From Bdellovibrionaceae bacterium UBA6776 (GTDB taxonomy: Bacteria > Bdellovibrionota > Bdellovibrionia > Bdellovibrionales > UBA1609): a DNA stretch of 35,078 bases. The stretch is taken from contig DKGG01000040.1 of NCBI GenBank assembly GCA_002453155.1, positions 1 through 35,078 on the forward strand, written 5' to 3'. The notes beneath the pieces were generated by a model. That model had not been told where the DNA came from and made no database searches. It worked only from the letters and a program-made list of their open reading frames with translations. Shown here one piece after another: positions 5,852-15,858 of this stretch (the stretch's first letter is position 1; each line of letters starts with the position of its first letter). The position numbers and the translations under genes were made by a program.

Positions 5852-8658
5852 AATGTGCCGATGGAGAAATGCACGCGGAAGGGTTCCTCTTTTACATTCT
5901 CTTCCAAGCGGGGATTGATCTTAAAGGCCAAATCAATACTGACGGGTCCGACAGGGGTGTTGTAGCGGTATCCAAAACCTACAGAGTCTCTGTAAGGGCG
6001 GTCAAAATGCATATTGGTGATCCCTACGATTCCACCATCATAAAAAATCACTCCGCCATGCTCACCAGAAATGGGAAATCGCAATTCACTCTTAATCAAT
6101 CCGTAATAGGAATCGTCGTTTACAATAATACTTGTGGACTTTTTAATTTCAATGGGCGGAATTCGGTTGTTGTCCGTGGAAGTATCAAACCCCCGAACGG
6201 TAAACACTCCTCCTAAGAAAAAGGCCTGGTTTGCAGGCACACCAGCTCCATCCCCTTCGGCAAAACTCTTGATGTAACCGCCACGTACAGAGTTGGCCCA
6301 AATCACTTTAGAATCGCCCAATCTCAAATATCTGGAATGCTGCGCATCGGTTTTGTAAAAGTGAATGCCCTCAGTGCTTCCCAAAAATTTGTGAGAGTAT
6401 TCCAAAGTGGCCCGGGTAAAATGACCTTTGGTGGGGAGAAAGGGATTGTCCCGATAATCCAAATCAATCAACGGTCCAATTTTAGCGATTTGCTGAACCG
6501 TAGAAGGACACTGGCTAAAAGGATCCACGGGATCAATGCAACGCCCCTCCTTTTCAAAATCTTTACGGCGGTCAATGCTCCACAGAGTCCAACTGCCACG
6601 CACATGTTTGGTGAACTGACGTTCCAAATTGAACTCGGCCCGGTCACTTTGTGTGATGCTCGTGAGTCCAGATGTGGAACTGTAATTGAAGACTCGCTCC
6701 GATCGAGAGAAGTTGACCCTTCCGCGGTTTCGGGTGTTCAAAAGAAAGGGCTCCAAATATCCTACGGAAACTTCGTACTCAGGATAATTGATTTGGGCCA
6801 AGTTGTAATTGGTTTCAACCCGGCCACTGACGGCACGGGCCGTTCCCCAAAGGTTGCTGTATCCCATGCCGATGAAACCTCGGGCGGTGAGGTTCCGTTC
6901 GCTATTGACCCCGGCACCAATTCGAAAAACTCCCGGATCTCTTTCTGCAACGGAAATAACTAAAGTGCGATCGGCAATGGAGGTTCCCTCTTCCAGAGTT
7001 CGAACTTCCACTCGAGAGAAGATTCCTAAGCGATTTAAGCGATCGGTGGTTTCTTCCAATTTTTGTGGTGTCAGAACTTCGCCCACTTCAATACCGGCTT
7101 CCTGGCGTATCACATAGGATTTGGTGAAAGTGTTTCCCTCAAGGACAATGTCAGCCACTCGAATTCGCGGACCTTCGTAAAGTCTAAAATTAATTTCGGC
7201 CAAGGTGCCTTTGTCATTGTAAGAGACCAAGGTTTCGTCTTCATTCAAAAGCTTCATTTCCATAAAACCTTGGCGCAAATAAAAACTTTTGATCTTTTCA
7301 ATTCCTTGCTCCAACTCATTCAACTTTAAAGGAGAGCGAGTTTCCAAACCAAAGACTTCGATCAGCTCCCTTGAGCTAAAGAAGGCATTGCCCTCGAAGG
7401 TGATGGAGCGAATTTGAGTCAAGGCACCCTCGTCCATGTTTAAAATCACAGTGGCTTTGCTCTTGTCTTCGGAAAACTCCACGCGAAGGCTCTGAATTTT
7501 TGCCTTGAGAAAACCTTGGTTTTTCAAGTGAACCACAAGATTGTCCAAGCCTTTGTCCAAAGAATCCCGGTTGTAATATCCACGCCCTAAAATTTCACTG
7601 CTGTGGTCTTCAATGAATTTGATGTAATACATTTTGGGGCGGGAGATGCGGCCTTCAATTTTAAATCGTTCAATGCTCACTCGAGGACCTTCATCCACCT
7701 CGAGGTAAACTCGGTGAATAAAACTGGTGTCAAACTTGGTAACGCGGCTGTCGATCTTTACATGTGGAAAGCCTTCCTCCAAATAGTAGCGGCGCAAACG
7801 GTCGATGGATTCACTGACCGGGTCCATGCTCTTTCTTTCGCCGGCCGTGAGGTTCAGCGCTTTATAGAGCTCCGAAAGGTTTTTCTTTTTATTCCCTTCA
7901 ATATTGAATTGCCATTTGATGGGATTTTTAATCTCAATAAAGAAAATGGCCGAGGTTTTATCGTCTTGGTAAGTGATCTTTGGATCTTTAATGGTGGCCG
8001 TCAGGTAGTATTTTTCTCTGAGACTGGTTTGAATTTTTCGAACCATTTGATCCAGGAGTTCTTGAGTCAGGTTCTTTTTTAAATATTCTTTTGTGACGTA
8101 TTCAATTTGTTCCTTCACATCCAAATTGTCTGAAAAAATATTGATTTTCTTCACGCGGCACGGAGCATTCTCTTTGATGTTGAAATGAACATCCACTTGG
8201 CCGTTGGGCTTTTGCTCCAAATTCATTTCCACATGGGTGTTGAAAAATCCATGTTCTCCATATATCTGCTTTAGGTTCTCGCCGGATTGAATGGCCAGGC
8301 TTCGATTGAATTTTTGAGCCTTTTCAATCTTGAGGACCTCTTTTAAAACAGAGGTCGATAGATTTTCATTGCCGGTAAAGAGGATTTCGCCCACCACACG
8401 TTTGAGGATTACGCGAATCGTCCACTCGCCAAAATCACTTTTTTCGGCAACCACATTCTCAAGCTCGGGTTGTACAGCAATGTCTCTGAGGATTTGGTCC
8501 ACCGTGCTTTGGGTTAGCTTTCCAGATTCAATTTGAGGGTAGGTGGCGCGAAGTTTCTGTTGAATGTTCATCGGAAGGTTTTCAAAGATAACCTTCCCAT
8601 TTGCCGAAGAGGCAAAAGACACCAACAAACAAATAAAAATAAACCTTCGCAAAATCAT
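5848..8658 (-). CDS. Omp85-family outer membrane assembly protein (TamA/BamA-like) with about seven POTRA repeats
   Basis: This 936-residue protein is predicted to be an outer-membrane barrel that helps insert or export other outer-membrane proteins or lipids. It has a signal peptide (residues 1-21), then about seven POTRA-like units up to about residue 580, recognisable by repeated beta-strand starts such as FTGNENL, FEGNAFFSS and LEGNTFTKS. A C-terminal barrel follows with the loop-6 motif VRGF, ending in a phenylalanine as is usual. E. coli TamA has three POTRAs and about 577 residues; BamA has five and about 800, so this one is long. It overlaps the TamB-like gene upstream by four bases (ATGA), which argues for TamA function. 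A second BamA is expected elsewhere in the genome. Confidence 0.9.
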   Translation of the reverse strand: MILRRFIFICLLVSFASSANGKVIFENLPMNIQQKLRATYPQIESGKLTQSTVDQILRDIAVQPELENVVAEKSDFGEWTIRVILKRVVGEILFTGNENLSTSVLKEVLKIEKAQKFNRSLAIQSGENLKQIYGEHGFFNTHVEMNLEQKPNGQVDVHFNIKENAPCRVKKINIFSDNLDVKEQIEYVTKEYLKKNLTQELLDQMVRKIQTSLREKYYLTATIKDPKITYQDDKTSAIFFIEIKNPIKWQFNIEGNKKKNLSELYKALNLTAGERKSMDPVSESIDRLRRYYLEEGFPHVKIDSRVTKFDTSFIHRVYLEVDEGPRVSIERFKIEGRISRPKMYYIKFIEDHSSEILGRGYYNRDSLDKGLDNLVVHLKNQGFLKAKIQSLRVEFSEDKSKATVILNMDEGALTQIRSITFEGNAFFSSRELIEVFGLETRSPLKLNELEQGIEKIKSFYLRQGFMEMKLLNEDETLVSYNDKGTLAEINFRLYEGPRIRVADIVLEGNTFTKSYVIRQEAGIEVGEVLTPQKLEETTDRLNRLGIFSRVEVRTLEEGTSIADRTLVISVAERDPGVFRIGAGVNSERNLTARGFIGMGYSNLWGTARAVSGRVETNYNLAQINYPEYEVSVGYLEPFLLNTRNRGRVNFSRSERVFNYSSTSGLTSITQSDRAEFNLERQFTKHVRGSWTLWSIDRRKDFEKEGRCIDPVDPFSQCPSTVQQIAKIGPLIDLDYRDNPFLPTKGHFTRATLEYSHKFLGSTEGIHFYKTDAQHSRYLRLGDSKVIWANSVRGGYIKSFAEGDGAGVPANQAFFLGGVFTVRGFDTSTDNNRIPPIEIKKSTSIIVNDDSYYGLIKSELRFPISGEHGGVIFYDGGIVGITNMHFDRPYRDSVGFGYRYNTPVGPVSIDLAFKINPRLEENVKEEPFRVHFSIGTF

Positions 8659-11600
8659 TTAAATTGTACCCGATACTCCAAGTCTAAACCAATGACAGAA
8701 TTGTCGGTTTCCTTTGAATCTTCGTTCAAGTTGGCCCCTTGGTCCTTACCTTCCCAAAAACCAATCACGGAAAGTCCGCGTTTCATTTCATATTCCATTT
8801 TGACACTGCTTTCAGGATTGGCTTTGATGGTTCCTGAAGCGGAAATGCTCAGTTTCGGGGTCCATTGTTTGGTGAATGTGACTTTTGCCGCAGAAGCAAC
8901 ATCCGGAGAAGATTGTGAGCTGGTCACTTTCATGTCCACCCCAAAATTGTCTTTTAATTTTTTGCCCACCGGTTTCTGAAGCAAGGCAGCTCCCAAGGCC
9001 GTCGTGGATGTGGAGGTCACTTGCAATCCGCTGGTGCGGGAGTTATCCAAGGCTTCTTGAGTCAAACCCAAAGCCAAAAGAGAGACAATGTCCTTTTGAG
9101 GGAGGGGAGGTTGGCTGCTCAGCAGAAGTTGGGGGTTGTTGGCCCGTCCTTGAACAATCATTGTTACATCAAATTGTCGCTCGACCTGTCGCTTGTCTTG
9201 GGAGGCGGTCACTTCGCCCACGCGTGCAGTTGCGGCCAGATAAAGCTTGGCATTGTCAGGAGCCACGTTGTCGTACTGAATGTATCCGGTCGTAATTTCA
9301 AAGGGCACGTCTCGAAAGAAAACCGTGCCTCCAGGAATGGGCGTCAAGCCTCCTGAGAAAACCAAAGCCTGTGCGTCTCCTTCGATGCGTAAATCTCCTT
9401 TGATGGAGGCATCCAAGAGAGAGTTTGAAATTTTAATGGGCGACAAGAAGTTCAGGTTCAAATCCATGCGAAAAGGTTCGTTGGTGGCCTTCGCAATGGA
9501 GGGAGGCAGGTAAGGACTTTTTCGAACTTCAGCGTCTTTCGAACCACCACCAAATTCCGAGACAATGTTTGCGTGTTCCACATTGTAGTCAATTTTAAAA
9601 AGATAAGGAAATTTTTGACCCGACAAAGAAAACTGGGCAGAGCCTTTGGTGAAATAACCCTCTGGAAAATTGATCGACACCTCTTTCATGTGGCCATCGA
9701 TTTGAACAGGAATGGATTGAGGGCTTTCGTATTGAGCCCGACCACTGCCGTTAATTTTTCCGTCGGCCACGGAGCCTTGAAAGGAATTGATAAAAAGACT
9801 TTTTTGATTAAAGAGCATGTCCGCCCGAATTTCCGAAAAGGGGTGAGGAAAGGCATTTGCCTTGATATACCCCTGGTCCAAATAAGCCGATCCTGAAACG
9901 TTCAGATCATTTACACTTCCTAGGAAACTTGTGTTGAGGCTTAGGATTCCGCGAATTTCACTGGCAAAGGTGACAAAGGGACTCAAAATATTTAAATCCA
10001 ATTTTCCATTCAGTCTTCCATTGATTCGATCTTTGGTGGATGAGCGAACTTCCAATTTTAAATAGCTGTTTTCTCCACTCAATCCAAAGTTTTCAGTGTT
10101 CATCACCCCTTGGGTCATGATCACTTTCATCGGCCCATCCGAGGTCAAGCTTTCTCCGCCTCGGCGGATGCTAAAGTTTCCAATGTCAATCAAACCAGTG
10201 CTTTTCCAGAAACCCCCTTGTTTGGCGTAAAGATCCACATCAAAAGAAGCTTTCGTTTCAAAGTCGTAGGTTTGACGGGCTTTTGAAACCGCCTCAAAGA
10301 GCGCCGAAATGTTGAGATCTTTGGTGTTCGCCTTTAACGAAAATTCCCCTTCTTCAGTGAGGGGAAAGATAAAACTGGTTTGAATCTTACTCCCCAAAAG
10401 ATTCGCATTTCCAGACAAAGACTTGTCTTTGAAAATCATTGAGAAGTTGGAATCATCCACAGGAAAATTTCCTGCATGCATGTTCATGGTTTGGCCACTG
10501 AGTTCCACGGTTGGATTTTTAAGGTCTCCAGTGACACGGGTGTTGATGTTGCATCCACCTTGAATGTCTAGACCCAACTCCGCAAATCGATCAGACTGCT
10601 CCAACCTCAGGTCTCTGGCAGCGGCGGTCATATTGATGGTCCATGAGGGCGTCAAGGTTCCTGAAAAGCTGATCAGGCCGGATCCTTTTTTGATTTTTAA
10701 ATCTTCAGTGGAAAGAACTCCCTCTCGGGCACGAAGTTTCGCATTGATGGATTCAAAACTTTCTCCGGCCACAGATCCTCGAAACACATCCGCGTTCACT
10801 TCGTAGTTCATTTTGGTGATGTCTAGGGGGCCATAGCCTTTAAATTCCGCGTTTCCAGTTCCAGCCACATCCACGGGGATGGGAAGCCGTTTTTGCAGTA
10901 TGCCCTTCACATCATGAAGCTCCAAATAGGGAGACTTAAGATAAACATAAATCTGAGACTCGGGAAGATTGAGAGAAAGATGTCCGGAGTAGCGGGTGTT
11001 CCCATAGAGCCCATTGGTTTCTTTAAAATGTAAAAATCCTTTGTCGTAGATGACTCGGGAATTGATTTTTCCCAGGGCGTAATCATCCAACCAAAAATCT
11101 TCGAAGCTGCCTTTTAAAGTCATGGTGGCGGAGTCAGAGTTTCCGCGGGTTTCCCCTTCGATCTTTCCCACTCCAGAAAGCTTTAAATCCGAAAGACTTT
11201 CCAAATCTGAAAAGTGAAACTCTTCGGTACTGTAGGAAATGACAAAACCCTCTTTGTATCCAATGGTTCCTTCGCTCTGACCTTTGGACTGTTCACCCAT
11301 TTTGAGCTGGGCCTTGTAGGTCACTTCTTTGTCGGTGACGGTGAAGGATCCCGTGGCTTCCGCCTTTTGAAATTTGACGATGGTCTTTCGGTCTTTTGGT
11401 GCAAACAGATGAAATCCCCGGACCTGAGCCTGTGCTTGCTCACAATTCAAGAGCAGCTTTTCTTTGAGCTTTCCTTCGCATTGAACAGTGCCTGAAAGCT
11501 GAGCTTTTAATGGAATTTTAGGAAGACCAATGCTGTGAAGAAATTGGCTGACTTCCACATTTGGGGAGGCTTTCACTTTGAGGTCATAGTCGCCATCCAA

Positions 11601-12632
11601 ATTCATGGAAAAGTTTTGTAAGAGCAATTTGCCACTGGAGTTTTGAATTTCTCCTTCCAGACTCTTGATGGCGGATTTCTCCAAAGTTCCATTCATACGA
11701 ACATTGCCGATGTTGTAGCGATCAAAGACAATGCCTTCTCCATCAAGCTTCAAGTTTAAATATGGAACTTTGTCTTTAAAGCCCGAAGTCGAGGAAAGAT
11801 TAGCAATCCCTTCCATGTAAGGAATTTTTCTTTCGGGCTGAAAAGCGGCCACCCAATCTTTAAGTGAAGAAAGATTCACCAAAAGTTTCGAAGCCATTTC
11901 GCTGGAGGTGATCTTTGCTTTTGAAATGTCTCCCCAAAAAAATCCTGAGCTGATCAAGTAGGAGTCGTTTCTTTTGACTTTCAATGCGGTTAAGCGAATT
12001 TGATCTTCTTCCACCAGTCCTCGAGCATCCACTTGAAACTGAATGGGGTTAAATGGACCGGCAGGCTTCATGAAGGCAGAGGGTGCACTCAAATCAATCC
12101 ACAAAGAGTTATAGCGGTTTTCGAGTTTTAGCGAAAAGTCCTCCAACTTGAAAACCGTTTTTTGAGGATCAATTCTTCCAAGCAAAGTGATGTCTTCCAA
12201 TTGAATTTCATCAATCGGCAGGCGAAAGATTTGTTTTAAGGGAATCTCAATGGGTTTGGAAGACTTGGCCGTGGTATCAATGATCAGTTGTGCGCGAGCC
12301 TGCGAAGCTTCAACCTTCGCCAATCGCACCTGTCCACGCAAAAGTCCCAGAAAGCTGATTCGAGCAGCGACTCGCTTCAAGGTGAGCGAACTTAAAGTTT
12401 TTTTTAAGTCCCCTTTGGGATTGATTTGCAAATCATTGATGGAAGCTTTCAACAAAAAAGGATTGATGCTTAATGCTTCAGCTTTGAGGTCCACCACGTT
12501 GCTGTTGCTGGCGGCTTGATTGACCTCTTTCAAAGCAAAGGCTTCAATTTTAGGAAGGTAAACGATGTAAGCAAAGGCAAGACCTGACACCAAAAGAGAA
12601 ACTAAAATGAGTGTCAGGTATTTGGACTTCAT
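8655..12632 (-). CDS. tamB: TamB-like translocation and assembly module protein
   Basis: This 1325-residue protein has one N-terminal membrane anchor (about residues 5-27), then a very long series of beta-strand-rich AsmA-like repeats and a C-terminal TamB (DUF490) domain. The C-terminal signature is clear: PLPQKDIVSLLALGLTQEA, followed by a region ending in the short strands SVKMEYEMKRGLSVIGFWEG. TamB family proteins span the periplasm as hydrophobic grooves and work with TamA, or as lipid conduits together with YhdP and YdbH in E. coli. The length is near E. coli TamB (1259). The gene starts inside the stop of the upstream TPR-like gene (ATGA) and its own stop overlaps the Omp85 gene start, so all three are probably translated in a coupled way. 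Confidence 0.92.
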   Translation of the reverse strand: MKSKYLTLILVSLLVSGLAFAYIVYLPKIEAFALKEVNQAASNSNVVDLKAEALSINPFLLKASINDLQINPKGDLKKTLSSLTLKRVAARISFLGLLRGQVRLAKVEASQARAQLIIDTTAKSSKPIEIPLKQIFRLPIDEIQLEDITLLGRIDPQKTVFKLEDFSLKLENRYNSLWIDLSAPSAFMKPAGPFNPIQFQVDARGLVEEDQIRLTALKVKRNDSYLISSGFFWGDISKAKITSSEMASKLLVNLSSLKDWVAAFQPERKIPYMEGIANLSSTSGFKDKVPYLNLKLDGEGIVFDRYNIGNVRMNGTLEKSAIKSLEGEIQNSSGKLLLQNFSMNLDGDYDLKVKASPNVEVSQFLHSIGLPKIPLKAQLSGTVQCEGKLKEKLLLNCEQAQAQVRGFHLFAPKDRKTIVKFQKAEATGSFTVTDKEVTYKAQLKMGEQSKGQSEGTIGYKEGFVISYSTEEFHFSDLESLSDLKLSGVGKIEGETRGNSDSATMTLKGSFEDFWLDDYALGKINSRVIYDKGFLHFKETNGLYGNTRYSGHLSLNLPESQIYVYLKSPYLELHDVKGILQKRLPIPVDVAGTGNAEFKGYGPLDITKMNYEVNADVFRGSVAGESFESINAKLRAREGVLSTEDLKIKKGSGLISFSGTLTPSWTINMTAAARDLRLEQSDRFAELGLDIQGGCNINTRVTGDLKNPTVELSGQTMNMHAGNFPVDDSNFSMIFKDKSLSGNANLLGSKIQTSFIFPLTEEGEFSLKANTKDLNISALFEAVSKARQTYDFETKASFDVDLYAKQGGFWKSTGLIDIGNFSIRRGGESLTSDGPMKVIMTQGVMNTENFGLSGENSYLKLEVRSSTKDRINGRLNGKLDLNILSPFVTFASEIRGILSLNTSFLGSVNDLNVSGSAYLDQGYIKANAFPHPFSEIRADMLFNQKSLFINSFQGSVADGKINGSGRAQYESPQSIPVQIDGHMKEVSINFPEGYFTKGSAQFSLSGQKFPYLFKIDYNVEHANIVSEFGGGSKDAEVRKSPYLPPSIAKATNEPFRMDLNLNFLSPIKISNSLLDASIKGDLRIEGDAQALVFSGGLTPIPGGTVFFRDVPFEITTGYIQYDNVAPDNAKLYLAATARVGEVTASQDKRQVERQFDVTMIVQGRANNPQLLLSSQPPLPQKDIVSLLALGLTQEALDNSRTSGLQVTSTSTTALGAALLQKPVGKKLKDNFGVDMKVTSSQSSPDVASAAKVTFTKQWTPKLSISASGTIKANPESSVKMEYEMKRGLSVIGFWEGKDQGANLNEDSKETDNSVIGLDLEYRVQFK

Positions 12633-13675
12633 TCAAAAGATCCCTTGTTGCGAAGTCTTTGAATCATGTGACTGCTGCTGCGGTATCCGGGGCGGACCTT
12701 GGAAATGCTTTCCAAAATTTCAAGAGCTTTGGAGTTTTGCTTCATCTCTGAAAAAACTTCTGCTTTGAAATACAAGCAGGCCACCAATGTCTCAGGTTCA
12801 CCGGAAAAAAGTTTTAAAATTTCATCGGCCCACTCCAAAGCTTCAACAAATCGACGTCCCAGTTTTAAAAGTTCGGCCTTGAGCCAGTACTCATTGAAAC
12901 TCAACTCAGATTTGAAGTTTATCAATTTCAGAGCGGACTCAAAATCTTCAATAAACATCAGGAAATAGGCCACTTCCACCAAGTTTTTAGGAGAGGAGGC
13001 TTGGTCGTTGAGGGCATGGTCTCTCAGTTGGTGCAAAAACTTTTTTTCTTCCTCGGAGAACCGTGGAATGTAAGTTTTGGTCTCTTCATGGGAAAGGTCC
13101 ACATTAGAGAGCATTTCACGAGCCTGAAGTTCTAAAAAATTGCTTTCCAAGTCCTTTATGGTGGGATCATCCGGAAAAGATTCAATCAAACCGCGCAACA
13201 CTTGGCGGGCCTCTAAATCCAAGCGTTGATTTTTTAGAAATTCAAATTTCTCAATCAGCTCTTCGCGGCGTCCATGAAAAGCATTTTTTTTATTTTCAAC
13301 AAAGCTGCGCCGAATTTCGGGAAAATTTTGAAAGTGAAAGTCCAAGGATTCCACAGACCAAATCTCCCCATCCGCATTCTGTCGTTTAATGCCTTTTTCT
13401 ATGCTGGAAATTAAATTGGTTGGAAGATTCATTTGGGATCGGCTCAAAATAGACAAGAGCAAAGACCAAGAGATTTGATTTTTGTTTTCAATCAGCCCGG
13501 CAATCAAACTGGCCAGCTCTTGATGGTGGCCGGAATTGTATAAAAATTTAAGATAGGGAAGAACTTCGGCAAATTGATTGCCTTTGGATTTTGCCTCTTC
13601 AACGAGGACATAAATTTTGTCGGAAATTGAGGAGGGGCTTTCCAAAATTTCTCGAATTCGAAGTTCTGCAACCAA
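12629..13675 (-). CDS. Helical-repeat (TPR-like) protein coupled to tamB
   Basis: This 348-residue protein has no signal peptide and consists of helix pairs. TPR-like units are seen near residues 140-175 (LDLEARQVLRGLIESFPDDP) and at 230-330 (ALEWADEILKLFSGEPET, SKALEILESISKVRPGY). I do not recognise a specific family. It starts with TTG; AGGGAG lies six bases upstream and an alternative start is not obvious. It is first in the three-gene unit with tamB and the Omp85 gene, overlapping tamB by four bases. This suggests a cytoplasmic partner or regulator of that pathway, but that rests on position only. TAATAA about 45 bases upstream could be a -10 element. Confidence 0.8.
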   Translation of the reverse strand: MVAELRIREILESPSSISDKIYVLVEEAKSKGNQFAEVLPYLKFLYNSGHHQELASLIAGLIENKNQISWSLLLSILSRSQMNLPTNLISSIEKGIKRQNADGEIWSVESLDFHFQNFPEIRRSFVENKKNAFHGRREELIEKFEFLKNQRLDLEARQVLRGLIESFPDDPTIKDLESNFLELQAREMLSNVDLSHEETKTYIPRFSEEEKKFLHQLRDHALNDQASSPKNLVEVAYFLMFIEDFESALKLINFKSELSFNEYWLKAELLKLGRRFVEALEWADEILKLFSGEPETLVACLYFKAEVFSEMKQNSKALEILESISKVRPGYRSSSHMIQRLRNKGSFE

Positions 13676-13732
13676 AACGCGCTCCCTATGGGCTTAAACC
13701 CTTATTATCACTCTTGAATCTTTAGGGGAGCG

Positions 13733-13757
13733 AGGCCTAACCTCATGCGTTAGGCCT
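13733..13757 (-). terminator. Hairpin downstream of efp, possible terminator
   Basis: AGGCCTAAC at 13733-13741 and GTTAGGCCT at 13749-13757 pair exactly over nine bases around a seven-base loop. It lies about 40 bases beyond the efp stop and before the next minus-strand gene. No T-run follows on the minus strand, so it is either a weak intrinsic terminator, a transcript-end stabiliser or an operator for the gene at 13675. Confidence 0.4.
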
Positions 13758-13796
13758 GTGAATTTTGACAGGTCGAACAGGGGACTTTTCAGACTC

Positions 13797-14363
13797 TTAG
13801 CCGATGCTGGACCGCTCGACGTAGGCCCCGTCTGCCGTGTTGATTTTAAGTACATCGCCTTCGTTGATATGAAGGGGAACTTGCACCACATATCCAGTTT
13901 CCAAGGTGGCCGGTTTGTAAGTGTTGGTGACGGTGTTTCCTTTGAAGCCCGGATCCGTTTGTGCCACTTTCAAGTTCACGGACTTTGGCAGGTCCACACC
14001 CACGGCGCGGTCATTGAAAAGGCAGATTTGAACTTCAAGATTTTCAATCAAGTAGTTTTTGTTGTCGCCAATCAATTCTTCATTCAGGGACATCTGTTCG
14101 AAACTGGTTTGATCCATAAAGTGGTAACCGGTGTCATCTTTGTAAAGAAAGTTCATGTCTTTGTAAGCCACATCAGGAACGCCAAACTTTTCGCCCGAGC
14201 GGAAAGTTCTTTCCAAGTTGCTTCCAGTGATCAAATTCTTCAATTTGGTGCGAGTGAACTGGTTTCCCTTTCCCGGTTTCACGTGCTGAAAATCAACGAT
14301 GGTGAAAGGTTCGCCATCCAATAAAACTTTAAGACCTTTTTTAAAATCACTGAGATCGTACAT
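13797..14363 (-). CDS. efp: Translation elongation factor P
   Basis: EF-P binds ribosomes stalled at proline-rich stretches and helps form the peptide bond. The 188-residue length and the start MYDLSDFKKGLKVLLDGEP are typical of the family. The loop that reaches the peptidyl-transferase centre reads VKPGKGNQF, with Lys32 at the position that EpmA lysylates in E. coli (Lys34). No modification enzyme gene is seen in this window, so the modification status is unknown. The ATG at 14363 follows directly on the stop of the TPR gene, so the two are probably cotranscribed. Confidence 0.97.
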   Translation of the reverse strand: MYDLSDFKKGLKVLLDGEPFTIVDFQHVKPGKGNQFTRTKLKNLITGSNLERTFRSGEKFGVPDVAYKDMNFLYKDDTGYHFMDQTSFEQMSLNEELIGDNKNYLIENLEVQICLFNDRAVGVDLPKSVNLKVAQTDPGFKGNTVTNTYKPATLETGYVVQVPLHINEGDVLKINTADGAYVERSSIG

Positions 14364-15227
14364 TCAAAAATTCCTTTCCACTTCATTTTTGAAATTGGGG
14401 CCGTGATTCTGGCGAACACGGGCCAGTAGACCTTCCAAGAGTTTTATCTTTTCGTCCCGAATCCAGTCCACTCTTTTTAAACTTTTATTTTCCGAAGAAA
14501 CTTCGGGTTCCGTGGTTCTAACAGGGGAATCGCTTTCTCGTAAAGCTCGAAGTCTTTTCAAGATGGATTCGTTGTTCGGAAATTTTGAAAGTAAAGTTTC
14601 ACCCAAAGTTTGGGCTTCGTCCCTTTGACCGCGGACCAAATAAGCCTCCATCAAGGACAATTGACGTTCCAAATCTCGGGCCTGGGCCTGTCTTTCGGAA
14701 TCTGTGGAGGGTCGAAGGACCTCAATGTTTTCTGCGCTTCCTGCGTTCACCTGGGCACTTGGATTCAATTGTTTCAACGGATTCATTTGAAAGACGTCGT
14801 CATCAAATTCATCTGCAGTGAGTGTTTCCAATTTTTGGACGGCTTTCTGAGCCCGCTCATTGTGAGGGGAAAAGAGCAGAACCATTTTAAAAGCTTTTAG
14901 GGCTTCTTTGCCTTTGCGCAGTCGCAAATAACATTCACCCAATTTGTAAAAGGCCAAAATATTTTCAGGCGACAGGTCTACGGCACGTTCTAAAGCCTCC
15001 GCAGCGTTTTCGAATTGCTTTTTTTCCATCAGCACATTTGCTAACGCTATGTGTCCACCTGCAAAGCGAGGATGAAATTGCACACCTCTTGAGCTGATTC
15101 GAAAGGCTTCCTCCAACAAACCCATTTTTCGATAGGCTTCACTGAGTGGAGCAAACACTTGAGACTTTGGATCTTTCTCCAGAAGCAGTTGGTACTTTTC
15201 AATCAGATCAGGGTGGATTTCACTCAT
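14364..15227 (-). CDS. TPR-repeat protein upstream of efp
   Basis: This is a cytoplasmic-looking protein of 287 residues. Three to four TPR units occupy about residues 10-150 (for example AGGHIALANVLMEKKQFENA and ENILAFYKLGECYLRLRKGK), and a further one is near 185-225. A polar linker rich in Asp, Ser and Glu lies between. TPRs bind partner proteins; the partner is unknown. GGAAG lies about nine bases before the ATG. It directly abuts efp with no gap and is divergent from ruvC, with 106 bases between them that must hold both promoters. No enzymatic motif is seen. Confidence 0.85.
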   Translation of the reverse strand: MSEIHPDLIEKYQLLLEKDPKSQVFAPLSEAYRKMGLLEEAFRISSRGVQFHPRFAGGHIALANVLMEKKQFENAAEALERAVDLSPENILAFYKLGECYLRLRKGKEALKAFKMVLLFSPHNERAQKAVQKLETLTADEFDDDVFQMNPLKQLNPSAQVNAGSAENIEVLRPSTDSERQAQARDLERQLSLMEAYLVRGQRDEAQTLGETLLSKFPNNESILKRLRALRESDSPVRTTEPEVSSENKSLKRVDWIRDEKIKLLEGLLARVRQNHGPNFKNEVERNF

Positions 15228-15333
15228 GGCTCATTCTTCCACTGGAAAGGGGAATTTTCAATGGACTTCAAGGGATGGCCTCTTTAATAATGGTTTTTGG
15301 GTTCAGGGGGAAAGTGCATAAAGAGTCATTTCA

Positions 15334-15858
15334 TTGAAAATTTCTAAATCTTCCATTCGAATTTTAGGATTGGATCCGGGCAGTCACATCACCGGCGTGG
15401 GTGTGGTGGATGTGCAAGGTTCACAATTGATCCATCAACATCATCAAGTGATTCGCGCGCCCAAAGCCACTCTTGAGAAAAGACTGATTTATCTTTTTGA
15501 AGCTCTAAAGGATTTGTCACACAGCTATCAGCCCGATGTGGTTGTGGTTGAGCGCGTCTTTCTTGGCAAAAATGTGGATTCTGCATTTAAACTTGGGCAT
15601 GCTCGGGGCGTGGCCTTGATGGCGCTTTATCAAGGTGGTGGTCAAATTTTTGAAATTTCGGCACGAGAGGTCAAAAAGATTTTAACGGGCAGTGGTTCCG
15701 CCTCCAAAGAACAGGTTCGGCAGATGGTGGGGCAATGGCTCAAAATTGATTTTCAAGACAAAGAAATGGACGTGAGTGATGCGCTCTCTTTGGCCATTTC
15801 CGGATCTTTTGAGTACGAAAAGCGTTTGAGACTCAAACAGCTTGAGGGGGAATTGTGA
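15334..15858 (+). CDS. ruvC: Holliday junction endonuclease RuvC
   Basis: RuvC cuts Holliday junctions after branch migration by RuvAB. The 174-residue length is normal. The acidic metal-binding residues are visible: Asp14 in LGLDPG, Glu73 in VVVERVF, and Asp146/Asp149 in DVSDALSLAI. The start is a TTG at 15334 preceded by AAAGAG at a good distance; no ATG fits before the conserved RILGLDPG. The last four bases overlap the ruvA start (GTGA), so the two are translationally coupled. The order ruvC-ruvA-ruvB is the common one. Confidence 0.96.
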   Translation: MKISKSSIRILGLDPGSHITGVGVVDVQGSQLIHQHHQVIRAPKATLEKRLIYLFEALKDLSHSYQPDVVVVERVFLGKNVDSAFKLGHARGVALMALYQGGGQIFEISAREVKKILTGSGSASKEQVRQMVGQWLKIDFQDKEMDVSDALSLAISGSFEYEKRLRLKQLEGEL

